The notes: generated by a model not told the origin, from the letters alone. A DNA stretch of 64,000 nucleotides from Gammaproteobacteria bacterium (GCA_016744995.1 JADGDG010000008.1:1-64000), one strand, 5' to 3'; positions 28,548-37,857 are shown, numbered from the stretch's first letter. Numbers and translations: made by a program.

Positions 28548-29957
28548 TTGTTCAATAAACGCTGGGTTTTCTTTGTTCCCGTTATTGTGGGAATAATTAT
28601 ATTTTTATTGCTAAAACAAAATAGCCCTGAGCCACAGCAAAAACCAGCCAGGGAAGTGAGCACCGCAGTCAGGGTGCTAGCAATTCCTGAACTCAGTGTG
28701 ACTCCCATAGCAATTGGTTATGGAACCGTTCGCCCGGTTTCAACCTGGGAGGCCATTGCTCAGGTTGAAGGGATCATCCTGGAAAAAAATCCTGATTTCA
28801 GTAAGGGTGCCATTATTGAAAAAGGCCATCTATTGTTCCAAATTGATCCAGTCGACTACCAGCTAAATATCACACAAATCGAAGCAGACATACTGGCAAC
28901 TAAAGCTCAACAGGAGGAGTTAAACACCAAACAGAAAAATACGCAGGCTTCTCTTGAAATTGAGAAAAAATCCCTTGAACTGACTAAAAACGAACTTAAA
29001 CGCTTGCAAAAGCTATTGAAAAAAAGCAGTGTCAGTCGTTCTGATTTTGAAGCTCAGGAACGAAATATGCTGGCCCAGCAACAAAGTGTCCTGGCACAAA
29101 GCAATTCCCTTAAGTTAATCCCTACTCAAAAGGCACAGCTGGAAGCACAACTGCAACAAAAAAAGACACAACTAAAACGTGCACAGCGTGATTTACACAA
29201 TACTAAAATCACTATGCCTTTTACCGGTCGCATTTCTACCGATAATGTTGAACCGGCTCAATACGTTCGCGTCGGTGACATGCTCACAGCGGCCGATGCA
29301 CTTGATAAAGCAGAAATTGAGGTACAGATCCCCATTCGCTACTTCCGTGGATTGCTGCGTTCAGAGAAACACATTAATTTGCTGCATCCATCCATGAATA
29401 AACTGGATCAGCAATTGGGTATTAATGCAATGGTGGTTTTACAGGAAGGCGGCCTGTCAATTCACTGGAAGGCACGATTTTCACGACTCAGTGACACACT
29501 GGATCCCAAAACACGTACCATTGGGGTGATTGTTGAAGTGGATAAGCCCTATGACGACGTCATACCCGGCAGCAGGCCACCACTTATCAAAGGTTTTTTT
29601 GTGGAAGTGCATTTACTCGGTGCTCCTCGCCCAGACAGCCTGATAGTGCCTCGCTCAGCACTACATAATAATCACCTTTATCTGGTTAATGAGCAAAATC
29701 GGCTGGTGATTAAAAAAGTCCAGGTTGATTTATACCAACCTGAATTTGCTATTGTCTCGGATATAAGAACAACGTCCAAAGGTGCCCCGGCAAAAAACCC
29801 ATTAGTCGCAGGAGATAGTCTTATTATTTCTGATCTGGTGCCTGCGATTGAAGGCATGCTGCTATCGCCACAACAGGATCACAGCTCTGAAAAGCATTTA
29901 AAAACATTGGTTCTTTTGAACAGAGATAAACATCTCAGAGTTAAAGGAGATCAGTAA
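28548..29957 (+). CDS. RND periplasmic adaptor (second system)
   Basis: 469 residues starting from a TTG that is well placed behind AGAGGA (28535-28540). An N-terminal membrane anchor (about 6-23) replaces the lipid anchor seen in the other adaptor in this window. Lipoyl halves, a long alpha hairpin (about 110-220, Gln/Lys/Glu-rich) and a beta-barrel segment follow. The stop codon overlaps the ATG of the pump gene (TAATG), so the two are co-translated. No regulator gene is adjacent. The substrate is unknown. Confidence 0.9.
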   Translation: MFNKRWVFFVPVIVGIIIFLLLKQNSPEPQQKPAREVSTAVRVLAIPELSVTPIAIGYGTVRPVSTWEAIAQVEGIILEKNPDFSKGAIIEKGHLLFQIDPVDYQLNITQIEADILATKAQQEELNTKQKNTQASLEIEKKSLELTKNELKRLQKLLKKSSVSRSDFEAQERNMLAQQQSVLAQSNSLKLIPTQKAQLEAQLQQKKTQLKRAQRDLHNTKITMPFTGRISTDNVEPAQYVRVGDMLTAADALDKAEIEVQIPIRYFRGLLRSEKHINLLHPSMNKLDQQLGINAMVVLQEGGLSIHWKARFSRLSDTLDPKTRTIGVIVEVDKPYDDVIPGSRPPLIKGFFVEVHLLGAPRPDSLIVPRSALHNNHLYLVNEQNRLVIKKVQVDLYQPEFAIVSDIRTTSKGAPAKNPLVAGDSLIISDLVPAIEGMLLSPQQDHSSEKHLKTLVLLNRDKHLRVKGDQ

Positions 29958-32900
29958 TGCTCACCTTTTTTATCCGGCACCCAACTGCCGGAAATTTGCT
30001 AATGCTAATACTTCTGGCTCTGGGTTTGATATCCCTCCCCTCTTTAAAGCGTGAAACCTTTCCAGATTTTGTGCCTGAAAAAATTGAAATTCGTGTTGTC
30101 TATCCCGGAGCCAGTACAGAAGACGTCGAAGAAGCTATATGCCAGCGTATTGAAGATGCCATTGATGGAATTAATAATGTCGAGGAAGTCAGCTGTATGG
30201 CCCGTGAAGGCTTTAGTACCAGCATTATTGAAATGGTTGAAGATGGTGATATTTCACGTTTTCTGGATGATATAAAAAGTGAAGTGGAAGCCATTGACAA
30301 TTTTCCGGAAGAAGTTGAAGTACCAATCATAAAAGAACTGGGGCGATCCGATCAAGTGGTATCGATTGCCATTACCGGACCTTTTACTGGCTCTGGGGGT
30401 GAAAGCAATCTGAAGGCTTATGCCGAACAAATAAAGACAAAAATGTTACGTGAGCCAGAAATTTCTCAAGTCAACATTGTTGGGTTTTCTGATCATCAAC
30501 TACGCATTGAGATCCCAAAGCATATCCTGCACCGCTATAGCTTGAGCATGTCTGATATCGCCACAACCATTGCCCGACAAGGTGTTGATCTGCCTTCAGG
30601 ATCTCTGGAAACCTATGATCTGGATGTGCTGTTACGGTTTACTGATCTGCGCAGAACACCCGATGAACTGTCTGAATTGAAAGTGGTCAGCGCAACATCC
30701 GGTGCTGAAATACGCCTCGGTGATATTGCTACCATTACCGACAGATTTGAGTTGGATGAAGAAAAAACAATATTTAACGGCAAGCGTGCAGCCATACTCG
30801 AAATCATCAAGCCAAAGCAGGATGATTCGCTTACCGTAGTTGATGCAGTCAAGCGGTTTCTGAAAAATGAACAGGCTTTAGCACCGCCTGGCGTTTTATT
30901 TGACCTCACCAATGATCGCTCTTCTATTGTCCGCGACCGCCTCTCTATGCTGGTTAAAAATGGTGCCCAGGGTCTTATTCTGGTCTTTTTAGCCATGTGG
31001 CTTTTCTTTCAGGGACGTTTTGCCTTCTGGGTTGCTCTGGGTTTACCCATTTCATTTATGGGTGCTTTATTTATGATGAGCCTGTTCGGCTTAAGCATCA
31101 ATATGATCACCATGGTAGCACTGTTGATAGCCACTGGCCTTTTAATGGATGATGCAATTGTCATTTCAGAGAATATTGCAACTCATCTTCGTCAGGGGAA
31201 AAATGCCTTTCAGGCCGCGATTGATGGCACTCGGCAAGTAGCGCCCGGGGTCATCTCTTCATTTTTAACCACCATTGCAGTATTTGGACCTCTGGCTTTT
31301 TTATCAGGAGATATGGGTAAAGTACTGCAATTTATACCGATAGTTCTAATCGTAGTATTAGCCGTCAGCCTGATTGAAGCTTTTTTGATCTTACCGCATC
31401 ATCTGGCACATTCACTCAAACATCATGAAAAAGATTCATCTCGTTTTCGACAACGATTTGATGCTCGTCTGGATAAATTTCGTGAACAAACATTGGGTTC
31501 AGCCATTGATTTTGTCATCCATCGACGTTACTGGTTTATGGGCTCAGTTGTTGCTGTCTTTATCATCAGTATAGGCATGCTTGCGGGTGGTATTTTAAAA
31601 TTTCAGGCGTTTCCCGATATTGAGGGCGACATCATTGAAGCAAGATTATTACTCCCTCAGGGAACACCTCTGTGGCGCACAGAAAAAATAGTTAAACAAA
31701 TAACAAATGCTTTGGATAAGGTGGATAAACAGCTGACACCTCTGCAAAAAAACCAGCAGAACCTGCTAAAAAATGTTCAAATTCAATACAATACTAATCT
31801 GGACTCAGGTGAATCAGGAGCACATATCGCAACCATCACCGTAGACTTACTCACTGCTGAAAAACGCATCGGTTCCATTGATGAGATCATTAACCTATGG
31901 CGTAACTCTGTGGGTGAGATCCCTGATATTATTGCACTGAATTTTAAAGAGCCTACCACCGGCCCAGGTGGTCTGGCATTAGAGATCCGTTTATTCGGTG
32001 ACGAGATTAATGATCTTAAACTGGCTTCTATGTCACTGCAAAACTGGTTATCACGTTATCAGGGTGTATTTGATATATCGGACAATCTGCGACCTGGAAA
32101 ACCAGAAATAAGACTGAGTATGAGAGAGGGAACTTTTGCTTTAGGAATTGATGCTGCGACGATATCCAGTCAGCTTAGGGCTGCATTCTGGGGTACCACA
32201 GCCAATGAAATTCAAGTCGGGCCGGAAGCGTATGAGATTGATGTTAGACTAGCCGATAACGATAAAAATACACTCTATGCATTGGATGATTTTCGTATTA
32301 TAGATAAAGACAACAAGCAGATCCCACTCACAACATTAGTTAATATCGAGCGAGGTCGAGGGTTTTCTCGTATTGAGCGCATCAATGGCCAACGAAGTGT
32401 CACTATCACTGGAGATATTGATACCAGCATTGCTAATTCCAGAGAAATTATTGCTCATACTCGAGAAAATTTTATGCCTCAATTACTGAAACAATACCCC
32501 GGTGTTCATGCCGGCTTTGAAGGTCAGTCCAGAGAAACCGCCAAAACAGCCGGATCAATGATCCGGGGCTTTACTCTAGGCTTGTTGGGTATTTTTATCT
32601 TATTAAGTTTTCAATTTAAAAGCTATATCGAGCCATTATCAGTGATGTTTATTATACCGCTTGCTTTAATTGGTGTTATTTGGGGGCATCTGCTGATGGG
32701 ACTCAATATGACCATGCCTGGCATTATTGGCTTTGCTTCACTGAGCGGCATTGTAGTCAATGACTCAATTCTCCTGGTGGAATTTATCAAGCTAAAGATA
32801 AAGGCAGGTTATACTGTGTTAGAGGCTTCAAAACTTGCCAGTCGAGCACGATTCCGTGCCGTTATATTAACCTCAGTAACAACCATAGCAGGTCTGATCC

Positions 32901-33061
32901 CTCTGTTACTGGAAAAAAGTTTACAGGCACAGATTTTAATACCACTGGCCACCAGTATCATTTTTGGTCTATTAACAACCACCTTATTGGTGTTATTAGT
33001 AGTACCCGCATTATATAGTATTCTGGATGATTTCAGAGCCAAAAGTAAGGTGAATCATTAA
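29957..33061 (+). CDS. RND efflux permease (second system)
   Basis: 1034 residues with the complete RND architecture. It begins FFIRHPTAGNLLML, with TM1 near 10-28, and has RETFPDF followed by VYPGAS after it. TM4 has the proton-relay aspartates in TGLLMDDAIVISEN. The C-terminal bundle contains SGIVVNDSILLVEF. It probably exports hydrophobic or toxic compounds with the adaptor encoded just upstream. It differs clearly from the pump at 9795-12848, so the two are not a recent duplication. An outer-membrane channel gene is not present nearby. Confidence 0.93.
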   Translation: MLTFFIRHPTAGNLLMLILLALGLISLPSLKRETFPDFVPEKIEIRVVYPGASTEDVEEAICQRIEDAIDGINNVEEVSCMAREGFSTSIIEMVEDGDISRFLDDIKSEVEAIDNFPEEVEVPIIKELGRSDQVVSIAITGPFTGSGGESNLKAYAEQIKTKMLREPEISQVNIVGFSDHQLRIEIPKHILHRYSLSMSDIATTIARQGVDLPSGSLETYDLDVLLRFTDLRRTPDELSELKVVSATSGAEIRLGDIATITDRFELDEEKTIFNGKRAAILEIIKPKQDDSLTVVDAVKRFLKNEQALAPPGVLFDLTNDRSSIVRDRLSMLVKNGAQGLILVFLAMWLFFQGRFAFWVALGLPISFMGALFMMSLFGLSINMITMVALLIATGLLMDDAIVISENIATHLRQGKNAFQAAIDGTRQVAPGVISSFLTTIAVFGPLAFLSGDMGKVLQFIPIVLIVVLAVSLIEAFLILPHHLAHSLKHHEKDSSRFRQRFDARLDKFREQTLGSAIDFVIHRRYWFMGSVVAVFIISIGMLAGGILKFQAFPDIEGDIIEARLLLPQGTPLWRTEKIVKQITNALDKVDKQLTPLQKNQQNLLKNVQIQYNTNLDSGESGAHIATITVDLLTAEKRIGSIDEIINLWRNSVGEIPDIIALNFKEPTTGPGGLALEIRLFGDEINDLKLASMSLQNWLSRYQGVFDISDNLRPGKPEIRLSMREGTFALGIDAATISSQLRAAFWGTTANEIQVGPEAYEIDVRLADNDKNTLYALDDFRIIDKDNKQIPLTTLVNIERGRGFSRIERINGQRSVTITGDIDTSIANSREIIAHTRENFMPQLLKQYPGVHAGFEGQSRETAKTAGSMIRGFTLGLLGIFILLSFQFKSYIEPLSVMFIIPLALIGVIWGHLLMGLNMTMPGIIGFASLSGIVVNDSILLVEFIKLKIKAGYTVLEASKLASRARFRAVILTSVTTIAGLIPLLLEKSLQAQILIPLATSIIFGLLTTTLLVLLVVPALYSILDDFRAKSKVNH

Positions 33062-33101
33062 TCAAAAAATAAATAAAATACGTTCAGGCGATGAATATGC
33101 T

Positions 33102-33824
33102 TTAAGCTCTTATATATGTCCACCCCTGATTTAAACGCCTGACAATTTCTTCAAGAGCTTCAGGAATAATGCTTGCCTCTTTGACAAGATGAATATCAAT
33201 GCCCTTTAATTTTTGCCTTTCAATTGAACGTTGACAAGCTAGAAAAGAGACATTTTCATGCGCCATTGCCAGGGAACGAATTCTATTAATATAGGGTGAA
33301 TTAATTGCCTGAAGAATTTTAATACCATCAGCATTAACAAGGATCTGAAGTTGAAACTTTTCATTGCTGTCATTTGATGCCAATAACCTTTCTGCATTAC
33401 CAAGTGCTGATTCGACCCGTGAAGAATCATCAGTTGAGATATGTAATAAGACTTGATGGCTATTGATCGTTTCTGAACTTAATTGAACGTATTGTGATGT
33501 ACTGTCCTTAAAAATCGGATGACCATAAAAAAAAGCGCCATTCCAACCCACAATACTGCCTATAAGTAAAAAAATACTGGCTGCAATAGCATACTGAAAA
33601 CGATTTGAATGATGTTTTTTAAGTTGTTTATCAGAATGACTATCCGGTGGCGTTTGATACGATAATTTAACCATTTCTTTAATAATTCTTGTCTGGCAAA
33701 TACTCTCTGAAATATCTTCATTTTCTTGTGATTTTTTTAAGATCTCAGCTTTCACTTCATTGGAAAGTTGATCATCAACATAGGCATTAATTTGTTCTAT
33801 GTGAGACATATCATCAGAGTTCAT
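33102..33824 (-). CDS. Membrane anti-sigma factor with DsrE-like extracytoplasmic domain
   Basis: 240 residues. The cytoplasmic N terminus (1-75) looks like an anti-sigma domain without the zinc-binding HxxxCxxC motif. One membrane helix lies at about 77-95. The C-terminal part (about 120-240) aligns along its whole length with the exported DsrE-family protein at 34640-35089: HQVLLHISTDD against HKLVIQVSTND, RIRSLAMAHENVSFLAC against RVKSLALQDIQFSAC, and matching ends (WTYIRA against YSYLRP). The Cys in the shared position (Cys197) is kept. It overlaps the sigma gene by 4 bases. Role as the cognate anti-sigma factor is inferred from this arrangement. Confidence 0.75.
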   Translation of the reverse strand: MNSDDMSHIEQINAYVDDQLSNEVKAEILKKSQENEDISESICQTRIIKEMVKLSYQTPPDSHSDKQLKKHHSNRFQYAIAASIFLLIGSIVGWNGAFFYGHPIFKDSTSQYVQLSSETINSHQVLLHISTDDSSRVESALGNAERLLASNDSNEKFQLQILVNADGIKILQAINSPYINRIRSLAMAHENVSFLACQRSIERQKLKGIDIHLVKEASIIPEALEEIVRRLNQGWTYIRA

Positions 33825-34372
33825 TTTACACTCCTCAATTTTATTTTTTGTCTACTCTTTTTTTGAGTATTAATATTTTTTTTCAAAAGGTTTTCTTTCA
33901 ATGACAGGCGACCACGGCTTAATCGACTCATTACAGTTCCTATTGGAATGTTTAATATTGAAGCAACATCGCCATAAGAAAAACCTTCTAAATCTATTAG
34001 GGTGATAACCTGGCGTTGCCCCATGGGCAATAAACCAATAGCCTTTCTTACCTGAATAATAATTTCTTGCTGCTGCAGTAATTGTTCGGGAGTTTCATCA
34101 TCAATAAAAACAAGATCATCAATACTTTCTGATGGTTTTATTTTGCGTAAATGATCATACCAGCAGTTGGCTAGTATCTTAAATAACCAACTATGAACAT
34201 TAGATTTATCACGAAGACTGGGCCATTTTTTTAATGCTTTAAAAAGGGTTTCATTGGTGAGATCATCAGCCAGCAACTCATCATTGCACCAGGAATAAGC
34301 CACTCGATAGAGTTGTTCTCGCTTATCTTTAAGCTCATTTTGTGTTTTATTTGTAAAAAATGAAAATAGCAT
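33821..34372 (-). CDS. ECF-type RNA polymerase sigma factor
   Basis: 183 residues with the two-domain layout of an extracytoplasmic function sigma factor. Region 2 includes ADDLTNETLFKALKKW and SWLFKILANCWYDHLRK. Region 4 includes LPMGQRQVITLIDLEGFSYGDVA and a helix-turn-helix (IPIGTVMSRLSRGR). It would recognise the promoter motif found upstream of itself and of the divergent DsrE gene. The next gene downstream is the membrane anti-sigma protein (4-base overlap), which would hold it inactive until an envelope signal is received. Confidence 0.93.
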   Translation of the reverse strand: MLFSFFTNKTQNELKDKREQLYRVAYSWCNDELLADDLTNETLFKALKKWPSLRDKSNVHSWLFKILANCWYDHLRKIKPSESIDDLVFIDDETPEQLLQQQEIIIQVRKAIGLLPMGQRQVITLIDLEGFSYGDVASILNIPIGTVMSRLSRGRLSLKENLLKKNINTQKKSRQKIKLRSVK

Positions 34373-34449
34373 AGTTTTTATTATGTTTTATTCCAAGATT
34401 CAAAGACTTGATTAACTGACAAATTCAGATTTTTTTAACTATTAACTAA

Positions 34450-34478
34450 TAAGACGGATGAATGATTTATTTTATTCC
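34450..34478 (-). promoter_or_regulatory. ECF-type promoter of the sigma/anti-sigma operon
   Basis: Reading the minus strand, GGAATAA (34478-34472) is followed after 15 bases by CGTCTTA (34456-34450). The GGAAT-type -35 element and the CGTC-type -10 element are typical of ECF sigma promoters. The same two heptamers occur in the opposite direction upstream of the DsrE gene. The predicted leader before the sigma start (34372) is about 70 bases. Confidence 0.7.
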
Positions 34479-34570
34479 ATTTATTTTAAACTATTTTAGT
34501 AACTCCTGAGTCTCAGCTTCAGTCCAAACAAGACTATAGACTGTTCTTTTATAAAAAGGAAAAAATAAAT

Positions 34571-34598
34571 GGAATAAAAATGTTTGTAATACGTCTTA
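34571..34598 (+). promoter_or_regulatory. ECF-type promoter of the exported DsrE gene
   Basis: GGAATAA (34571-34577) is followed after 14 bases by CGTCTTA (34592-34598). The heptamers are identical to those of the divergent sigma operon, and the match extends upstream (both are preceded by AAATAAAT). The predicted transcription start lies about 35 bases before the ATG at 34640. Shared control by the neighbouring ECF sigma factor is inferred. Confidence 0.7.
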
Positions 34599-34639
34599 TC
34601 TATGACTATCAATATTCTTTAATAAAATAGGAAAGTAAT

Positions 34640-35089
34640 ATGAGACATATTAAATATCAACTAAGCAACTTATTGATTCTATCAGTAGTAATGATCCTCG
34701 CTGTTAGCAGCATGTCTTCAGCATTTGCCGAAGATGGGCATCATAAGCTGGTTATCCAGGTCAGTACAAATGATCCAATAACACAAAAAATCGCTTTAAA
34801 TAATGCGGTCAATCTACAAAAGCACTATGGTATGGACAATATTACAATTGAAATTGTAGCTTTTGGACCAGGGCTTGGCTTGTTAACTACAAAAAGTAAA
34901 CAGGCTGACAGAGTGAAAAGTCTTGCTCTTCAAGATATACAATTTAGTGCTTGTGCTAACACCATGAAAAAAATGGCAAAGAAAGCAGGAAAACAGCCTG
35001 AATTGATTGAAGGTGTTGGCATTGTGTCTGCTGGAGCAGCAAGAATTATTGAACTGCAGGAGCAGGATTATTCATATCTCAGACCTTAA
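34640..35089 (+). CDS. Exported DsrE-family protein
   Basis: 149 residues with an AGGAAAG ribosome-binding site. A signal peptide (about residues 1-30, cleavage near AFA-ED) sends it to the periplasm. The mature part is a DsrE/DsrF-like fold: HKLVIQVSTND strand, a helix, VAFGPGLGLL, and SLALQDIQFSACANTM with Cys105 where DsrE-type proteins hold their reactive Cys. DsrE relatives in sulfur oxidisers carry persulfide sulfur; those work in the cytoplasm, so export is notable. It resembles the extracytoplasmic domain of the divergent anti-sigma protein and shares its promoter motif. A sulfur- or redox-sensing role is inferred. Confidence 0.82.
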   Translation: MRHIKYQLSNLLILSVVMILAVSSMSSAFAEDGHHKLVIQVSTNDPITQKIALNNAVNLQKHYGMDNITIEIVAFGPGLGLLTTKSKQADRVKSLALQDIQFSACANTMKKMAKKAGKQPELIEGVGIVSAGAARIIELQEQDYSYLRP

Positions 35090-35125
35090 GAAAATGATTT
35101 CAGCTTCAAATTTTTGGATATGACT

Positions 35126-35144
35126 TGCCTGATCCTATCAGGCA
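35126..35144. terminator. Hairpin between convergent genes
   Basis: A perfect stem, TGCCTGAT-CCT-ATCAGGCA, lies between the DsrE gene and the convergent REC-PAS-GGDEF gene and overlaps the latter's stop codon. It is strong enough to stop transcripts from either side, although neither side has a clear T run. Confidence 0.45.
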
Positions 35145-36535
35145 CTATAAAACTGGAATGTATTTCGCCCATTCTCTTTTGACTGGTACATTGCCATATC
35201 AGCCTTCTTCATCAAATCTTCCGCGCAATCTGCATCATCTGGAGAAAGGCTGATACCAATACTGGAAGTAATAAAAAGCTCATGCATTTCCCAGTGAATC
35301 GGCTCTTTTAGTGATTTGTTTAATTTTTCAGCCATGGCTTTAACATCCTGAACATTCGTCACCGATTCCATTAAAACAATAAATTCATCACCACCGATCC
35401 GAGCAATGGTATCCATGGCTCGCACGCTTTTTGTGAGTCTTTTAGCGACAGCAATAAGCACTTCATCTCCCGCATCATGTCCAAGGGTATCATTAATTGG
35501 CTTGAATTTATCTAAATCAATATACAGTACAGCCAGATGTTTTTTTATACGCTGAGCTTTTTTAATAGATTGCTGTAGACGATCACGCAGTAATAGACGA
35601 TTAGGTAACCCCGTCAGTGCATCATGATGAGCAACATGTTCCAGGGCCATTTGCTTTTTAAGCATATTCTGCCGGTGCAATTCACGCTCAGTGACATCAA
35701 TAATAACTCCCTGATAATGAGTTATTATTCTTTGAGCATTGCGCACAATTGAGGAGCAGTCATCAACCCATTTTACCACTCCTGATTTGGTTATAATCCG
35801 GTAAGGTTTATGCTGAAACCTTGTTGTCTTATCATCTGCCACTACCTCATCAATGACTCGTGCCCTATCTTCTGGATGAATAATATTTCTATAAATTACC
35901 TTGTTTGTCACAAATTCATTGGCCGAATACCCCAATAAGTCAATAACATTTCTGGAGACAAATTGAACCGGCCAGCTGGAAACATTTCTCCACAGGAAGG
36001 CAACAGCAGGACTAGAATTAATGATTTTATTTGTCAGGTTTAAATCTTCCGTACGGATAATCTCTTCTAATTCCATCAAAGTTTTTTCAACACCGCTAAA
36101 AACAACCGTCTGTTGTTTACTCTCAGAATCTTGTACCTGGTTGTTTTTTTGTTCAACAAGGTGATTGAGTAGTTTAAGAAGTTCCGCAGGATCATAAGGT
36201 TTGCTGAGAAAGTCTTCAGCCCCCATGCGCAGTACTTTACGGGCATTTTCAAATGTGGCATTCCCACTCAGAACAATGATATGTGTTTCAGGATAGTGGG
36301 TATGAATTTCTCTCATGACCTGCAAGCCATTTACTTTGGGCATTTCAATATCAAGCAGCACCAGATCAAAAAACTCACGTTTCAAATATTCCAGAGCCTG
36401 CAGCCCATCTTCAGCCAAAGTAGTGGCCATATTGTACATTGTCATTAACTCTCTAAGACTTTCACGCATACGCAAATCATCGTCAACGATCAGAATAGAA
36501 AGCTTTTTTTCCTGGTAAATGGACAACAAGTACAC
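35138..36535 (-). CDS. Response regulator with PAS and active-looking GGDEF domain
   Basis: 465 residues from a GTG start. A receiver domain (about 13-130) has Asp62 in LLDIEMP as phosphoacceptor. A PAS domain (about 170-290) follows, carrying a WPVQFVSRNV segment and a PAC end. The GGDEF domain (about 305-465) has intact RIGGDEF with the inhibitory site RAMD five residues before it. It probably makes c-di-GMP in response to phosphorylation and a PAS-sensed signal. No membrane segments are present. The kinase partner is not obvious; the multi-PAS kinase at 37858 is a candidate and shares the same PAS subtype. Confidence 0.92.
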   Translation of the reverse strand: MYLLSIYQEKKLSILIVDDDLRMRESLRELMTMYNMATTLAEDGLQALEYLKREFFDLVLLDIEMPKVNGLQVMREIHTHYPETHIIVLSGNATFENARKVLRMGAEDFLSKPYDPAELLKLLNHLVEQKNNQVQDSESKQQTVVFSGVEKTLMELEEIIRTEDLNLTNKIINSSPAVAFLWRNVSSWPVQFVSRNVIDLLGYSANEFVTNKVIYRNIIHPEDRARVIDEVVADDKTTRFQHKPYRIITKSGVVKWVDDCSSIVRNAQRIITHYQGVIIDVTERELHRQNMLKKQMALEHVAHHDALTGLPNRLLLRDRLQQSIKKAQRIKKHLAVLYIDLDKFKPINDTLGHDAGDEVLIAVAKRLTKSVRAMDTIARIGGDEFIVLMESVTNVQDVKAMAEKLNKSLKEPIHWEMHELFITSSIGISLSPDDADCAEDLMKKADMAMYQSKENGRNTFQFYSA

Positions 36536-36877
36536 GGCCTCTCTGGGGTATCAGTTAATCATTAACCTCCCAAGAATTATTTGAAATTAAATGATTTTAT
36601 TGCAATTTTGCTCCTGCCGCAAATAAAAATAATAAGACACCTGCCAATTGGATGTAGATTAGATACCTTATCAGTGGGTATTCATAATATCTTGCTGGAT
36701 AATTTAGGCCTGAAGGCAGTGAATTAGAGCTGCAGATTAGAGACAGCCATTAAATGGCCTGATTGATCATACCGATGGAAGGTCTGAATATTGTACTTAT
36801 GAGATGAAGAATAGCTAATACAATAAGAACTCCGATTATAGTGAAGACTTCAGTTAAGCCAGGGCATTTTTGCCCAG
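36536..36877. other. Intergenic stretch, no gene seen
   Basis: About 340 bases between the REC-PAS-GGDEF gene and the hemerythrin gene. A short hairpin GGGCA-TTTT-TGCCC lies at 36862-36875, next to the hemerythrin stop codon, and might act as its terminator. Otherwise nothing was recognised. Confidence 0.35.
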
Positions 36878-37333
36878 TTAACTCCCCCAAAGACGTGTTA
36901 TCCATGATTTCTTTTTCAATTGTGGTTTTGCTCCAGTAGCAAGGAAAAAAGCACTGTATTGTGTATCTTCTTCCAAAATATGTTTAGTCAGCCACGACTT
37001 TAGAAAATACATCAATTCAAAACTGATTGCTGTTTTTCCTGAAACTACTTTTTCATGCAGCATCACAACATGTTCAAGCAGTTCATCATGAATATCTTTG
37101 TGTTCCTCATAGCCTGGAAAATCAAGAATACGCATAAGGCTTTCTTCAACAGCAAAATGTATCTTTGTATAATCAGCTAATTCCTCTAAAATTTCTTTAA
37201 CCGTATCGCTCCCATGATGCTGAGCAATAGCATCATGCATTCTATTAATCAGGTTAACTAAAACTTTATGCTGCTCATCAATCTCTTCAATTCCAACGCT
37301 CAGATCATCTGACCAGGTAATAAATACGCTCAT
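36878..37333 (-). CDS. Bacteriohemerythrin
   Basis: 151 residues. All seven di-iron ligands of the hemerythrin fold are present: His22, His59, Glu63, His78, His82, His118 and Asp123. The fold begins with the typical W-D-L-S-V-G-I-E-E-I-D-E-Q-H pattern. Bacteriohemerythrins bind O2 reversibly and deliver it to oxidases or act as sensors in microaerobic bacteria. A perfect FNR-type box lies 131 bases upstream of the start, which fits expression under low oxygen. A Lys/Trp-rich C-terminal tail (KKKSWITRLWG) extends beyond the fold. Confidence 0.95.
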   Translation of the reverse strand: MSVFITWSDDLSVGIEEIDEQHKVLVNLINRMHDAIAQHHGSDTVKEILEELADYTKIHFAVEESLMRILDFPGYEEHKDIHDELLEHVVMLHEKVVSGKTAISFELMYFLKSWLTKHILEEDTQYSAFFLATGAKPQLKKKSWITRLWGS

Positions 37334-37463
37334 TATTTGATATTTCCAATATATTTAAAGATTCTCAGTGTTTATTTTAGAGAATAGACACATGATATGT
37401 GAGGTTATGATATAGAATATTTAATTATAATCCAATATCAGGTTTTAACTATTTTATAATATT

Positions 37464-37477
37464 TTGATATATATCAA
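37464..37477. promoter_or_regulatory. Perfect FNR/ANR-type binding site
   Basis: TTGAT-ATAT-ATCAA matches the FNR-family consensus TTGAT-N4-ATCAA exactly. It lies in the 524-base gap between the hemerythrin gene (start 37333, minus strand) and the multi-PAS kinase gene (start 37858). A TATAAT on the minus strand at 37429-37424 could be the hemerythrin -10 element. The rest of this gap (37334-37857) is AT-rich and shows no gene. Confidence 0.65.
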
Positions 37478-37857
37478 TGAATTTTATTTTCAAATGGAAA
37501 ATAAACGGCGCTTATCTATCCTCACGCAAAACTGAATCAGATCATAGCAAGTTGAAACATTAAAGCTTTGGTATCCTCAACTTTATAAACAACCATATAT
37601 GTTGATTAAAACCCAGTCAGCAACCACTGTAAATACTGTTGATAATTCACATGATTTTTTTAGGTTCTTTTGAAAATAGTATTTTTTATGAGCAAGATGA
37701 ATAAAAATGTCCATGCTACAATGAAAATATTCAAGTTTGAAGTGATAAGTCCATAGTGTTGGTGAAATCTATTTTTAGAGTATCATGATGTGATGCTCAG
37801 GGCAAAAAAACAAATAAATTACTCCAGTGAACTATTTGTTGAAATCGGATCTGTATT

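Noticed and set aside
30613-30996. 127-codon frame antisense to the second RND permease
   Set aside because: It is Ser/Arg-rich low-complexity translation from the complement of a conserved gene.
9795-33061. The two RND systems as a recent duplication
   Set aside because: The pumps differ in length, N-terminal sequence and adaptor anchoring (lipoprotein versus membrane helix), and only one has a TetR gene.
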